Assembly: GCF_013433315.1 (NCBI RefSeq) | Contig: NZ_WXVV01000028.1 | Location: 28,465-92,464, forward strand | DNA: 64,000 nucleotides | From: Pseudomonas crudilactis | Lineage (GTDB): Bacteria > Pseudomonadota > Gammaproteobacteria > Pseudomonadales > Pseudomonadaceae | Reading direction: 5' to 3' | Part shown: positions 18,689 through 27,019 of the stretch, one piece after another | How positions within the stretch are numbered: the stretch's first letter is position 1 | Layout: every line of letters begins with the position of its first letter | Translations under genes and position numbers: made by a program | Notes under the pieces: model-generated | The model's database searches: none | What the model was told of the DNA's origin: nothing | Seen by the model: the letters and a program-made list of their open reading frames with translations, nothing else

Positions 18689-18784
18689 CCTGTGGGAACG
18701 AGCTTGCTCGCGAAGGCGTCGAGCCAGTCGATTCATATGTGTCTGATACACCGCATTCGCGAGCAAGCTCGCTTCCACAGGGGA
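18689..18784. repeat. REP pair (REPIN)
   Basis: Inverted REP pair of about 96 bp with small deviations (GGGAACGAG and CTCGCTTCC) inside the 300-bp divergent gap between the 91-aa hypothetical and the lipoprotein gene at 18875. Confidence 0.9.
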
Positions 18785-18874
18785 TCTGCGGAGTTTTCGC
18801 GACAGCGGACAAATGGTCCGACGCACACACCTATACTCAAATCTGCTTGCGCCCATTTAAAGGAAATCTCAACC

Positions 18875-19957
18875 GTGAACCCGCGTGCGCTGCTCGTCGC
18901 CGCACTGTTGTTGCTGGCCGGCTGCGCCACTTCGGCGCGGGCCCCGGTGTCAGCGCCGCAAGCGGTGTTCGTCTCGCCGCAGACCTGGCAGCAGATCGAC
19001 CGGGAAATCGTCAGCGCTTCGCAGCAGTCCACCGATCAAGTAAAGGTATTCGCCCGTGGCTCGATGGAACATTGGCGCACTCGGGTCTATCAGCAAACTG
19101 AAGAAAATTTCATTCCGTGGTTCAGCAGCTACTGGACCCAGGAATGGCTGTCGATGAAGGTCAGCTGGTACACGATCAATGCCGGCGGCGAGCAGGATGC
19201 ATCGGCCAAGCGGCTGGCGGCGTATCTGCTTGAGCAATATCAGGAAAGGGTGCTGGCGCCAGTCGCGGTGGAAATCGATCCGGATGCGATTCTCGGCCAA
19301 GCGACGGCGTTCTATGCGCAACTGATGGCGCAGCAGATGCCGCTCATCGCCCAACGCCATGGTGTGCCCGTTGGTCAGCTCAATGGACGCTTGCAGACAG
19401 TCCCGGCCATTGCGCTTGGCCCACCACCGGCGCGCGATGCTTCGCTGTATCAGGTCATCAGTACCGAGCCGCTGAACACGCTGCCGGCCTACGCCGCGCT
19501 GATCGACAAGATACACACCGAGGGCGGCGCCAAGGGCATTGCCTCGACGGATGCCGGCATGGCCCCGGTGGCCAAGCGCGCCAGCCAACGGATGGAAGCG
19601 GAAATGGCCCCGCGCGGTGCGGCCAGCGCAGTAGCCGCTGCGGCCGGAAAACTGGCTGGCGGATTGATTTCGGTGGGTGTAGCCGGCATTCGCGCGATCA
19701 TTCAGGCCAATGACCGGCCCGACAGTGAAGCGCTGATCCGCAGCAGCCTGGGCAGCACCTTCGACAAGGCTTGGCTGAAGCTGGTGCAAAACCCGACCAC
19801 CGGCGTCATGGCCGGCACCCTGCACATGGCCGGTCAGGTCGAGCGCAATCTGGGTGAGGGTGAAGAACCGTCGGTCGGCTTGGGCGTGAGTCCTGTCGAA
19901 TGGCAGCCACCGCAATCGACCAATCAGCAGATCGAACCCAACGTGCAAGGAGAGTGA
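18875..19957 (+). CDS. Uncharacterised lipoprotein, 360 aa
   Basis: The start is a GTG preceded by AAAGGAAA. The N-terminus is a lipoprotein signal with lipobox LAGC (about residue 17). The mature protein has several Trp-rich helices (STYWTQEWLSMKVSWY-like segment) and a glycine/alanine-rich hydrophobic stretch near residue 260 (AAAAGKLAGGLISVGVAGI) that could be a membrane-associating hairpin. No named domain recognised. It ends two bases before the next gene, so the two are likely co-transcribed. Confidence 0.82.
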   Translation: MNPRALLVAALLLLAGCATSARAPVSAPQAVFVSPQTWQQIDREIVSASQQSTDQVKVFARGSMEHWRTRVYQQTEENFIPWFSSYWTQEWLSMKVSWYTINAGGEQDASAKRLAAYLLEQYQERVLAPVAVEIDPDAILGQATAFYAQLMAQQMPLIAQRHGVPVGQLNGRLQTVPAIALGPPPARDASLYQVISTEPLNTLPAYAALIDKIHTEGGAKGIASTDAGMAPVAKRASQRMEAEMAPRGAASAVAAAAGKLAGGLISVGVAGIRAIIQANDRPDSEALIRSSLGSTFDKAWLKLVQNPTTGVMAGTLHMAGQVERNLGEGEEPSVGLGVSPVEWQPPQSTNQQIEPNVQGE

Positions 19958-19959
19958 TC

Positions 19960-20313
19960 ATGGCTTACATCGATATTTTCGTAGCGCCGGTGCCGACTGC
20001 CAACCTTGAGCAGTACAAAAAGCACTGTGAAATCGCGGCGAAACTGTTCAAGGAATACGGTGCACTGGATGTGGTGCAGTGCTGGGGCGATGACGTGCCG
20101 GAGGGCAAGGTCACGTCATTCCCGATGGCGGTAAAGCTCAAGGAAGGCGAAACGGTGTCGTCCGGCTGGCTGATCTGGCCCGACAAGGCCACTCGCGACG
20201 CCGGCATGGGCAAAATGATGGAAGATCCGCGCATGCAACCAGACGTCAACCCGATGGGGTTCGATGGCCAGCGCATGATCTTTGGCGGTTTCAAAAACAT
20301 CCTCGAACCCTGA
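19960..20313 (+). CDS. DUF1428 family protein
   Basis: 117 aa. It matches the small DUF1428/YbaA-type dimeric ferredoxin-like fold family: MAYIDIFVAPVPTANLEQYKK at the start, WGDDVPEGKVTSFPMAVK in the middle and GFDGQRMIFGGF near the end. The function of the family is unknown. AAGGAGAG precedes the ATG, which lies two bases after the lipoprotein stop. Confidence 0.88.
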   Translation: MAYIDIFVAPVPTANLEQYKKHCEIAAKLFKEYGALDVVQCWGDDVPEGKVTSFPMAVKLKEGETVSSGWLIWPDKATRDAGMGKMMEDPRMQPDVNPMGFDGQRMIFGGFKNILEP

Positions 20314-20330
20314 CGCTCACACACATCCCC

Positions 20331-20415
20331 GTAGGAGCTGCCGAAGGCTGCGATCTTTTGATGTTGATTGTAAAAAACAAGATCAAAAGATCGCAGCCTT
20401 CGGCAGCTCCTACAG
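20331..20415. repeat. Long inverted hairpin repeat (GATCTTTTGATC family)
   Basis: Nearly perfect palindrome: GTAGGAGCTGCCGAAGGCTG continuing to GATCTTTTGAT, an AT-rich loop, and the full complement ending GCAGCTCCTAC. It lies between the DUF1428 gene and a convergent small gene, where it can end transcription from both sides. Confidence 0.88.
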
Positions 20416-20421
20416 GGGGCC

Positions 20422-20616
20422 TCACTCGGGTGAGGGGGTGATTCTGCAGCTTTTGCGGTTGCGGATCTGCTCGTCCGTCGGCCGTTCACGGACGAACTCG
20501 AAGCGCGGCTCACCCTCGCTGTAATGCACCAACCAGCCCCATTCCAGTTCGGTTTCGTCCTGTCCGGGATGCGGCGGTCGGGCCCACCACGGTTCTTTGC
20601 TGAGGATCGCGCGCAT
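20422..20616 (-). CDS. Small hypothetical protein, 64 aa
   Basis: Short, Trp- and Glu-rich protein (WARPPHPGQDETELEWGWLV, FEFVRERPTDEQIRNRK) with no recognised family. A strong CCGGAGG ribosome site 6 bases before the ATG argues that it is a real gene. No signal peptide or membrane helix. It is divergent from thpR. Confidence 0.65.
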   Translation of the reverse strand: MRAILSKEPWWARPPHPGQDETELEWGWLVHYSEGEPRFEFVRERPTDEQIRNRKSCRITPSPE

Positions 20617-20722
20617 GGCGGCCTCCGGTTGATGGCAATCCTTGAACTATAGCTACCTGTCACGAGTCGTCAGATCAGGCTGTGTAGAATCCGGCGGATC
20701 ACGATGAACAGGGAGCAGGGCC

Positions 20723-21244
20723 ATGACCGATGAAGCGAAGCGACTGTTTTTTGCCCTCGATTGCCCGCCGGCGCAGCGGAAGGCGATCGCTCAGTGGCGC
20801 GGGGAGTTGGGTTTGCGAACCGGTAAGCCGGTGCCGCCGGACAATTTCCACCTCACGCTGTTGTTTCTGGGCGCTGTACCATTGGCGCAGATCAATGAAG
20901 TCTGCGAAGCGGCCGGGCAAGTGCGCACGCCGGGTGAGCCATTGAAGATTGCGCTGGATAGCTTGCAGGTCTGGCATCGCGCCGGGGTGTTGTCGCTGGC
21001 GCCGGAGCAGGCCCCGCAGGCGTTGCTGCGCTTGGTCTATGCGCTGGAGCAGGCAATGTTGCCGTTTGGCTTTGAAGAGAAAACCCGCGAATTTCGCCCT
21101 CATCTGACGTTGGTTCGCGATTACCGCGCGCCGGAACCGGAATCGGCCACGGCGCCGGAGTTCTTCTTGCGCGCCGAACGTTTTGCCCTGTTCGAATCAC
21201 ACAAGGGGCGCTATCGGGTTCTGCAAGATTGGTCGCTGATTTGA
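20723..21244 (+). CDS. thpR: RNA 2',3'-cyclic phosphodiesterase (LigT family)
   Basis: 173 aa, standard size. 2H phosphoesterase with both signature tetrapeptides visible, HLTLLFLG (about residue 43) and HLTLVRDY (about 129). The family opens 2',3'-cyclic phosphates on RNA ends and can ligate tRNA halves in vitro. N-terminal KRLFFALDCPP and C-terminal FALFESHKGRYRVL are typical. The start has AGGG upstream (GGGAGCAGGGCC). Confidence 0.93.
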   Translation: MTDEAKRLFFALDCPPAQRKAIAQWRGELGLRTGKPVPPDNFHLTLLFLGAVPLAQINEVCEAAGQVRTPGEPLKIALDSLQVWHRAGVLSLAPEQAPQALLRLVYALEQAMLPFGFEEKTREFRPHLTLVRDYRAPEPESATAPEFFLRAERFALFESHKGRYRVLQDWSLI

Positions 21245-21249
21245 TGCAA

Positions 21250-21274
21250 CAAAAAAAGGCGCCCGCGGGCGCCT
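21250..21274 (-). terminator. Rho-independent terminator, minus orientation
   Basis: Perfect 9-bp palindrome AGGCGCCCG / CGGGCGCCT preceded on the plus strand by seven A, i.e. followed by a T run when read on the minus strand. It can end the polyamine transporter operon that terminates at 21495, beyond the REP pair, and also blocks thpR transcripts weakly. Confidence 0.75.
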
Positions 21275-21383
21275 GAGAATTCACCCGAGCCGAGGGAGCC
21301 AGGTGAGGCCGTTCATAGCAGGGTGCAGCGGTGGTAAGGCGCTGCGTGAACGGGAAATCAATGATTTTTCGAGTCAACACCGT

Positions 21384-21477
21384 CCCTGTGGGAGCGAGCT
21401 TGCTCGCGAAGGCGTCGGTTCATTCAACATCTGCATAGCCTGACCCACCGCTTTCGCGAGCAAGCTCGCTCCCACAT
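21384..21477. repeat. REP pair (REPIN)
   Basis: Inverted REP pair of about 94 bp immediately downstream of the polyamine-binding protein gene and before the minus-strand terminator. Confidence 0.9.
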
Positions 21478-21494
21478 TTGGATTTGCGCTTGTT

Positions 21495-22592
21495 CTATTT
21501 ACCGAGTTTCACCCGCGTCCAGCCACGGGTCATGATCCGCTGAGTGGCAATCGGCTGATCCGGCACCGCATACAACGTGGCCATCACCGCTTGCGACGGA
21601 TACGAACCCGGATCGTTGCGGATCGCTTCGTCCACCAATGGCGTCGCCGCCGCGTTGGCGTTGCTGTAGCCGTTGCTGTTGGTGATTTCGGCGATGATGT
21701 CCGGACGCATCAGAAAGTCCATGAACAGGTAGGCGTTCTCGACGTTGGCGGCATCGCGCGGGATCGCGACCATGTCGTAGAAACTGCCAGCGCCTTCCTT
21801 GGGAATGCTGTAGTCGATGACCACGTTGTTACCCGATTCCACCGCGCGGGCCTTGGCCTGCAGCACGTCACCGGAGTAACCGACCGCGACGCAGATGTTG
21901 CCGTTGGCCAGATCCGAGATGTATTTCGAGGAGTGGAAGTACGCCACGTTCGGGCGAATCTTCATGAACAGTGCCTCGGCTTCCTTGATGTGCGCGGTGT
22001 CCTTGTCGTTCACCGGGTAGCCCAGATAGTGCAGGGCGGCCGGGATCATTTCGGTCGGCGAGTCGAGGAAACTGATGCCGCAGGCTTTCAGTTTTTCAGC
22101 GTTTTCCGGTTTGAACAGCAAGTCCCAGGAATTGGTCGGGGCGTTGGCGCCGAGCACTTCCTTGACCTTGGCCGGGTTGAATCCGATGCCGATCGAGCCC
22201 CACATGTACGGGAACGCGTGGGCGTTGTCCGGATCACTGGCGGCGGCGTTTTTCAGCAGCACCGGGTTTAGATTCTTCCAGTTCGGCAGCTTCGATTTGT
22301 CCAGCGTCTGATACACGCCGGCCTTGATCTGCTTGGCGAGGAAACTGTTCGACGGCACGACCAGGTCGTAACCGGATTTGCCCGCCAGCAAGCGCGCCTC
22401 AAGGGTCTCGTTGCTGTCGAAGACGTCGTAGGTCACGCGGATGCCGGTCTCGTCTTCGAACTTCTTGACGGTGTCCGGCGCGATGTAATCGGACCAGTTG
22501 TAAACACGCAGCACCTTGTCGTTGGCCTGGGCGCCCATGACGATTGCGCCCATTAAGGACAGTGTCAGCAGAGTCCTGCCAAACATTTTCAT
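21495..22592 (-). CDS. Periplasmic polyamine-binding protein (SpuD/PotF type)
   Basis: 365 aa. Signal peptide ending in MGAQAND, then the PotF/SpuD family body: LRVYNWSDYIAPDTVKKFE, TYDVFDSNETLEARLLAGKSGYDLVVPS and the C-terminal RPDIIAEITNSNGYSNANA. It delivers putrescine or spermidine to the SpuFGH importer. A 92-bp gap with a hairpin separates it from spuH. The genes puuD/puuA/puuB/puuC nearby fit putrescine use. SpuD (putrescine) and SpuE (spermidine) differ in a few pocket residues that I did not align, so the symbol is left open. Confidence 0.9.
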   Translation of the reverse strand: MKMFGRTLLTLSLMGAIVMGAQANDKVLRVYNWSDYIAPDTVKKFEDETGIRVTYDVFDSNETLEARLLAGKSGYDLVVPSNSFLAKQIKAGVYQTLDKSKLPNWKNLNPVLLKNAAASDPDNAHAFPYMWGSIGIGFNPAKVKEVLGANAPTNSWDLLFKPENAEKLKACGISFLDSPTEMIPAALHYLGYPVNDKDTAHIKEAEALFMKIRPNVAYFHSSKYISDLANGNICVAVGYSGDVLQAKARAVESGNNVVIDYSIPKEGAGSFYDMVAIPRDAANVENAYLFMDFLMRPDIIAEITNSNGYSNANAAATPLVDEAIRNDPGSYPSQAVMATLYAVPDQPIATQRIMTRGWTRVKLGK

Positions 22593-22631
22593 CGGTACAA
22601 CTCCATTCTTTTTATTCACGTTACGCAAAGC

Positions 22632-22676
22632 CCCCTCACCCTGACCCTCTCCCATAGGAGAGGGGCGGGGTGAGGG
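22632..22676. repeat. Core-deleted 178-bp-type element (terminal inverted repeats only)
   Basis: 45 bp consisting of the two termini of the intergenic element joined directly (CCCCTCACCCTGACCCTCTC and the complement ending GGGGTGAGGG). It forms an almost perfect hairpin in the gap between spuH and the binding protein gene. It may attenuate or stabilise the operon transcript. Confidence 0.8.
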
Positions 22677-22683
22677 ATACAGG

Positions 22684-23559
22684 TTAAGCAGTTGCTGCGG
22701 ATTGCTGAGGTTGCCACGACTCATTCGCCGTCTGATCCATCGCTTCCTGAATCGCTTTTTTGCGGTTGGCTTCTGCCTTGCGGCCGAAGTACCAGACCAG
22801 GAAAGTCACCAGCGACACCGCCAGCAGAATCAGGCTGGCCACGGCGTTGATCTCAGGCTTCACACCCAGACGTACCGCCGAGAACACTTCCATCGGCAGG
22901 GTCGTCGAACCCGGCCCGGAGACGAAGCTGGCCAACACCAGGTCATCCAGCGACAAGGCAAACGACATCATCCCGCCCGCCGCCAGCGACGGCGCAATCA
23001 TGGGAATGGTGATCAGGAAAAACACCTTGAACGGCTTCGCACCGAGGTCCATCGCCGCTTCTTCGATCGACAGGTCCAGTTCGCGAAGGCGGGCGGAGAC
23101 TACCACCGCGACATAAGCGGCACAAAACGTGGTGTGGGCGATCCAGATCGTGACGATGCCACGTTCCTGCGGCCAGCCGATCAACTGCGCCATCGCCACG
23201 AACAGCAGCAACAGCGACAGACCGGTGATCACCTCAGGCATCACCAACGGCGCGGTGACCAGACCGCCAAACAGCGTGCGGCCCTTGAAGCGCGTGACGC
23301 GGGTCAGCACGAAAGCGGCGAGGGTGCCCAACGCCACGGCGGCAATCGCGGTGTAGCAGGCGATTTCCAGCGAGCGCACCACCGAGCCCATCAGTTGCGT
23401 GTTGTCGAGCAAACCGACGTACCACTTCACCGACCAGCCACCCCACACCGTCACCAGTTTGGAGGCGTTGAACGAGTAGATCACCAGAATCAGCATCGGC
23501 AGATAAATGAACATCAGGCCGAAGATCAGCATGAACTTGGAAAAACCGAAGCGTTTCAT
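22684..23559 (-). CDS. spuH: Polyamine ABC transporter permease (SpuH/PotI type)
   Basis: 291 aa, six hydrophobic segments. Inner-membrane permease with the conserved EAA loop SIEEAAMDLGAKPFKVFFLITIP (about residue 165) that contacts the ATPase. LSLDDLVLASFVSGPGSTTLP is typical of PotI/PotC. It overlaps the preceding permease gene by 4 bases (ATGA). It forms the channel with SpuG. Confidence 0.92.
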   Translation of the reverse strand: MKRFGFSKFMLIFGLMFIYLPMLILVIYSFNASKLVTVWGGWSVKWYVGLLDNTQLMGSVVRSLEIACYTAIAAVALGTLAAFVLTRVTRFKGRTLFGGLVTAPLVMPEVITGLSLLLLFVAMAQLIGWPQERGIVTIWIAHTTFCAAYVAVVVSARLRELDLSIEEAAMDLGAKPFKVFFLITIPMIAPSLAAGGMMSFALSLDDLVLASFVSGPGSTTLPMEVFSAVRLGVKPEINAVASLILLAVSLVTFLVWYFGRKAEANRKKAIQEAMDQTANESWQPQQSAATA

Positions 23560-24470
23560 CCCCGTGCCTCCATCTCTTTGGCCTGGCTGCGGTTGAACAG
23601 CAGAATCGGCACAATCAGGATCAACAGCATCACCACCGCCAGCGCAGATGCCACCGGCCAGTCGCGGTTATTGAAGAACTCTTGCCACAGCACGCGACCG
23701 ATCATCAGCGTCTCCGGGCCACCCAGCAGTTCCGGAATCACGAACTCACCGACCACCGGAATGAACACCAGCATGCAGCCGGCAATAATGCCGTTCTTGG
23801 CCAGCGGCACGGTGATTTTCCAGAAGTTGTTGAAGTTGCTCGAACCCAGGTCCTGCGCGGCTTCCAGCAAGCTGCCGTCGTGCTTGACCAGGTTGGCATA
23901 GAGCGGCAACACCATGAACGGCAAATACGCGTACACGACCCCTATATAGACGGCGGTGTTGGTGTTGAGGATCTCGATCGGGTGATCGGTCAGCCCCGTC
24001 CACATCAGAAACGCGTTGAGCAAACCGTTGTTGCTGAGGATGCCCATCCACGCGTAAACGCGGATCAGGATCGCCGTCCAGGTCGGCATCATGATCAACA
24101 GCAGCAGGACGTTTTGCGTTTCCTTGCCGGTCTTGGTGATCGCGTAGGCCATCGGGAAACCGATCAGCAGACACATCATCGTGCTCAGCGCCGCGACCTT
24201 CAGCGAGCCGAGGTAGGCCGACAGGTACAACTCGTCTTCGCCGAGCATGGTGTAGTTGCCGATGTTCAGCAGCAGCTGGAATTTCTGTTCGGCGTAGGTG
24301 TAGATCTCCGAGTACGGCGGGATCGACAGCGCGGCTTCCGAGAAGCTGATCTTCATCACCAGAAAGAACGGCAGCATGAAGAACAGGAACAGCCAGATGA
24401 ACGGGATGCCGATCACCAGTTTTCGCCCGCTGGGCACCAGGCGCAGGAATTGCTGATTGAAGGTTTTCAT
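23556..24470 (-). CDS. spuG: Polyamine ABC transporter permease (SpuG/PotH type)
   Basis: 304 aa with six membrane segments. The EAA loop LLEAAQDLGSSNFNNFWKITVPLA (about 205) is clear, and GEFVIPELLGGPETLMIG is diagnostic for PotH/PotB. The start was placed at the ATG of KTFNQQF, which overlaps the ATPase stop by 4 bases; the frame upstream belongs to the ATPase gene. Partner of SpuH. Confidence 0.92.
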   Translation of the reverse strand: MKTFNQQFLRLVPSGRKLVIGIPFIWLFLFFMLPFFLVMKISFSEAALSIPPYSEIYTYAEQKFQLLLNIGNYTMLGEDELYLSAYLGSLKVAALSTMMCLLIGFPMAYAITKTGKETQNVLLLLIMMPTWTAILIRVYAWMGILSNNGLLNAFLMWTGLTDHPIEILNTNTAVYIGVVYAYLPFMVLPLYANLVKHDGSLLEAAQDLGSSNFNNFWKITVPLAKNGIIAGCMLVFIPVVGEFVIPELLGGPETLMIGRVLWQEFFNNRDWPVASALAVVMLLILIVPILLFNRSQAKEMEARG

Positions 24471-25609
24471 GAGCGCAGTACCACGCCGCTGTCGTCTTCC
24501 CACCAGACGTAGACTTTGTCGTCCCAGGTCGGGCGCGCGCCACGGCGTTCGGCGTTGGCCATGAACGACTGGACGATTTTGCCGCCGGGCAATTCGACGT
24601 AGAACACTGAGTGGCCGCCGAGGTAGGCGATGTCATGCACTTTGCCTTCGGACCAGTTGTAGCGGAACTCCGGTTGGGTGGTGCTGACGAGCATTTTTTC
24701 CGGACGGATCGCGTAGGTGACCGACTTGTCCTGCACCGAGGTGCTGACGCCGTGACCGACGTAGATCTTCTGCTGCAAGTCCGGGCTGTGGATGATCGCG
24801 TGACCTTCAAGGTCTTCCACCACGGTGCCGTCGAAGGCGTTCACGTTGCCGATGAACTCGCAGACCATGCGACTGACCGGGGCTTCATAGATGTCGACCG
24901 GACTGCCGATCTGCGCGATCCAGCCGAGGTGCATGATTGCGATGCGCTCGGCCATGGTCATGGCCTCTTCCTGGTCGTGGGTCACCATCACGCAGGTCAC
25001 GCCGACGCGTTCGATGATCTGCACGAGTTCCAGTTGCATCTGCGAACGCAGCTTTTTATCCAGCGCACCCATCGGTTCGTCGAGCAGCAACAGCTTCGGA
25101 CGCTTGGCCAGCGAGCGGGCGAGGGCGACGCGCTGGCGCTGGCCGCCGGACAACTGGTGCGGGCGGCGTTTGGCATATTGGGTCATGTGTACCAAGCGCA
25201 GCATTTCATCGACACGGGCGTCGATTTCGCTGGCGGGCAAACGGTCCTGCTTCAAGCCGAAGGCGATGTTCTGCGCAACGGTCATGTGTGGGAACAGCGC
25301 GTAGGACTGGAACATCATGTTGATCGGCCGCTCGTACGGCGGCATGTCAGTGATGTCCACGCCGTCGAGCAGAATCCGCCCTTCAGTCGGGCGCTCGAAA
25401 CCGGCGAGCATGCGCAGCAGGGTCGATTTGCCCGAACCGGAGCCGCCGAGCAGGGCGAAGATTTCGCCCTGATGGATCTCCAGGGACACATCGTCCACGG
25501 CCACGGTTTCGTCGAACTTCTTGGTGACACGGTCGACTTTCACCAGAACCTTTTTCGGTTGCTGATGACCTTCAAGTGCCTTCCTGTAAGTGCTGGAGGC
25601 GTTTGCCAT
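24467..25609 (-). CDS. spuF: Polyamine ABC transporter ATP-binding protein (SpuF/PotG type)
   Basis: 380 aa. ATPase domain with Walker A GGSGSGKST (about residue 56), signature LSGGQRQRVALARSLA (about 155), Walker B LLLLDEP and switch His in VMVTHDQEEA; a C-terminal TOBE regulatory domain follows (YAIRPEKMLVS). It energises polyamine uptake in the cytoplasm with SpuG and SpuH. The start at the ATG of ANASSTYRK is chosen; the longer frame runs through a REP. Confidence 0.93.
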   Translation of the reverse strand: MANASSTYRKALEGHQQPKKVLVKVDRVTKKFDETVAVDDVSLEIHQGEIFALLGGSGSGKSTLLRMLAGFERPTEGRILLDGVDITDMPPYERPINMMFQSYALFPHMTVAQNIAFGLKQDRLPASEIDARVDEMLRLVHMTQYAKRRPHQLSGGQRQRVALARSLAKRPKLLLLDEPMGALDKKLRSQMQLELVQIIERVGVTCVMVTHDQEEAMTMAERIAIMHLGWIAQIGSPVDIYEAPVSRMVCEFIGNVNAFDGTVVEDLEGHAIIHSPDLQQKIYVGHGVSTSVQDKSVTYAIRPEKMLVSTTQPEFRYNWSEGKVHDIAYLGGHSVFYVELPGGKIVQSFMANAERRGARPTWDDKVYVWWEDDSGVVLRS

Positions 25610-25975
25610 GTGAAACTCCCAACAGGTTTCGTTCGCGCGGCCAATGTGGCCGGGCTTAAGTGGATTGCAAGCCTGCAGGTGCATTCCCGCTCGGATCACA
25701 TCTCCCTGTGGGAGCGAGCTTGCTCGCGAAGACGTCGTGTCAGCCGACATCGTTGTTACCTGACACACCGCTTTCGCGAGCAAGCTCGCTCCCACAGGGT
25801 TTTGTATTGATCTGACGGTCTTGCTCCTGCCATCCGGCTTGGTCGGCGCCGCCGTCCTGGCTGCCTGGGTCGTACTTGTTGTTATTACGGGTGTTGTTGT
25901 TCACGGATGACGGATGTGCGCAGGCACACCCGACCTCCGAGGGGGCAGTAAATCGTTACGTATTCTTGGGTTGGA
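25610..25975. other. Gap spuF-puuD with REP pair and possible short leader ORF
   Basis: 366 bp. A REP pair occupies 25704-25799. Downstream of puuD on the minus strand, a GGAGG (25934-25938) lies 4 bases before a GTG at 25929 that opens a 14-codon frame ending at 25885 (MCLRTSVIREQQHP). It could be a leader peptide of the transporter operon, but the spacing is short and nothing else supports it. No larger gene is convincing. Confidence 0.4.
25704..25799. repeat. REP pair (REPIN)
   Basis: Inverted REP pair of about 96 bp upstream of spuF, within the spuF-puuD gap. Confidence 0.9.
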
Positions 25976-26737
25976 TCAGCGCTGGTTGCGCCGCGCCGCC
26001 CGTTGCCGGCAAGCCTCGCCGAACGCCTGGAAAATCTTCAGGTAGTTCGGGTTGTCGAGCACTTGCCATTCCGGGTGCCATTGCACGCCGAGGGCGAAGG
26101 TCGGGCTGTGCTCGACCGAGACCGCCTCGATCAAGCCGTCCGGCGCCACCGCTTCGGCACGCAGGCCGGGGGCGAGGCGGTCGATGCCCTGGCTATGAAT
26201 CGAGTTGACCTGGAATTCGGCCGGCAGCTCCAGAGCTTCGAACACGCCACCACCGAGCACAGTCACCGCATGCGCCGGTGCGTATTGCACGGCCACATCA
26301 GGGCTATCGGCTTCGCGGTGATCAAGCATGCCCGGCAGCTCATGCACCTTCTGATGCAGGCTGCCGCCGAATGCCACGTTCATTTCCTGGAAGCCACGGC
26401 AAATGCCGAGCACCGGAACGCCCGCCGCAATGGCTGCACGCAATAAAGGAAGGGTGGTGGCATCCCGCGCCGGATCGTGATCCGTGCCGGGAGCGCTGGC
26501 CGGGCCTTGATAGTGGAAAGGTTCCACGTTGGAAGGCGAGCCGGTCAGCAGCAGACCGTCGAGTTGACCGAGCAGGTCTTCGATTTCAGTCAGGTTGCCA
26601 AGGGAAGGAATGACCACTGGCAACCCCTGAGCGCCAACGCTGACAGCACGTACGTACTTGTCGCCGCTGATGTGATAGGGATGCAGGCCAATCTGTTTGA
26701 CGCACGCAGTAACGCCGATCAATGGCTTGAATGCCAT
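25976..26737 (-). CDS. puuD: Gamma-glutamyl-GABA hydrolase (peptidase C26)
   Basis: 253 aa; called spuA in P. aeruginosa. Class-I glutamine-amidotransferase fold that splits gamma-glutamyl-GABA into glutamate and GABA, the last step of the putrescine gamma-glutamylation route. The nucleophile Cys is in VLGICRGFQEMNVAFGG (about residue 115), with the His/Glu of the triad in GVQWHPEWQ (about 224) and DGLLLTGSPSNVEP for the oxyanion region. It is divergent from puuA, with which it shares a 282-bp control region. Confidence 0.93.
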   Translation of the reverse strand: MAFKPLIGVTACVKQIGLHPYHISGDKYVRAVSVGAQGLPVVIPSLGNLTEIEDLLGQLDGLLLTGSPSNVEPFHYQGPASAPGTDHDPARDATTLPLLRAAIAAGVPVLGICRGFQEMNVAFGGSLHQKVHELPGMLDHREADSPDVAVQYAPAHAVTVLGGGVFEALELPAEFQVNSIHSQGIDRLAPGLRAEAVAPDGLIEAVSVEHSPTFALGVQWHPEWQVLDNPNYLKIFQAFGEACRQRAARRNQR

Positions 26738-27019
26738 TTTTATTCACCTCGAAGTTTGACACTTGAACGAGCTTTTCCGGAGCTTAGCCTCGTTGATTTT
26801 AATTAACAACTGCCATGTAAAAAATTCTAAACGTCGTTCATCCAATCTTCATGATTCTCTGGGCTCTGGCGCCTGAAATGGCACGCAAGTGTTAAAAAAA
26901 GCCCGAAAAATAAACCTTCAGCGGCCATCTGTTCGCTATTGACTTCACTTTGCCGTTCGGGTTGACTGGCTCGGCGAAACAGCAGTGAACATAATAATTA
27001 ACAGCTAAATAGGTGCATC
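26738..27019. promoter_or_regulatory. Divergent puuD/puuA control region with repeated operator-like motif
   Basis: 282 bp between two divergent genes of one pathway. The 12-base motif TAATTAACAACT occurs at 26800-26811 and again, with one change, at 26995-27006, one copy near each gene start. They are good candidates for the binding site of the PuuR-type repressor encoded at 31933. This is inference from position and repetition; no footprint is known to me for this sequence. Confidence 0.55.

Noticed and set aside
22702..25810. Several long plus-strand frames opposite spuFGH
   Set aside because: Mirror frames of ABC transporter genes; their Gln/Arg/His-rich composition is typical of antisense of high-GC membrane genes.
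25740..25904. 55-codon Asn-rich frame (NNNTRNNNKYDPGSQDGG) on the minus strand
   Set aside because: GTG start without ribosome site and the last third is REP sequence; no support for a protein.
26879..26895. Sigma-54-like TGGCACG upstream of puuA
   Set aside because: The -24 part matches but the expected TTGC at -12 spacing is absent (TGTT instead).
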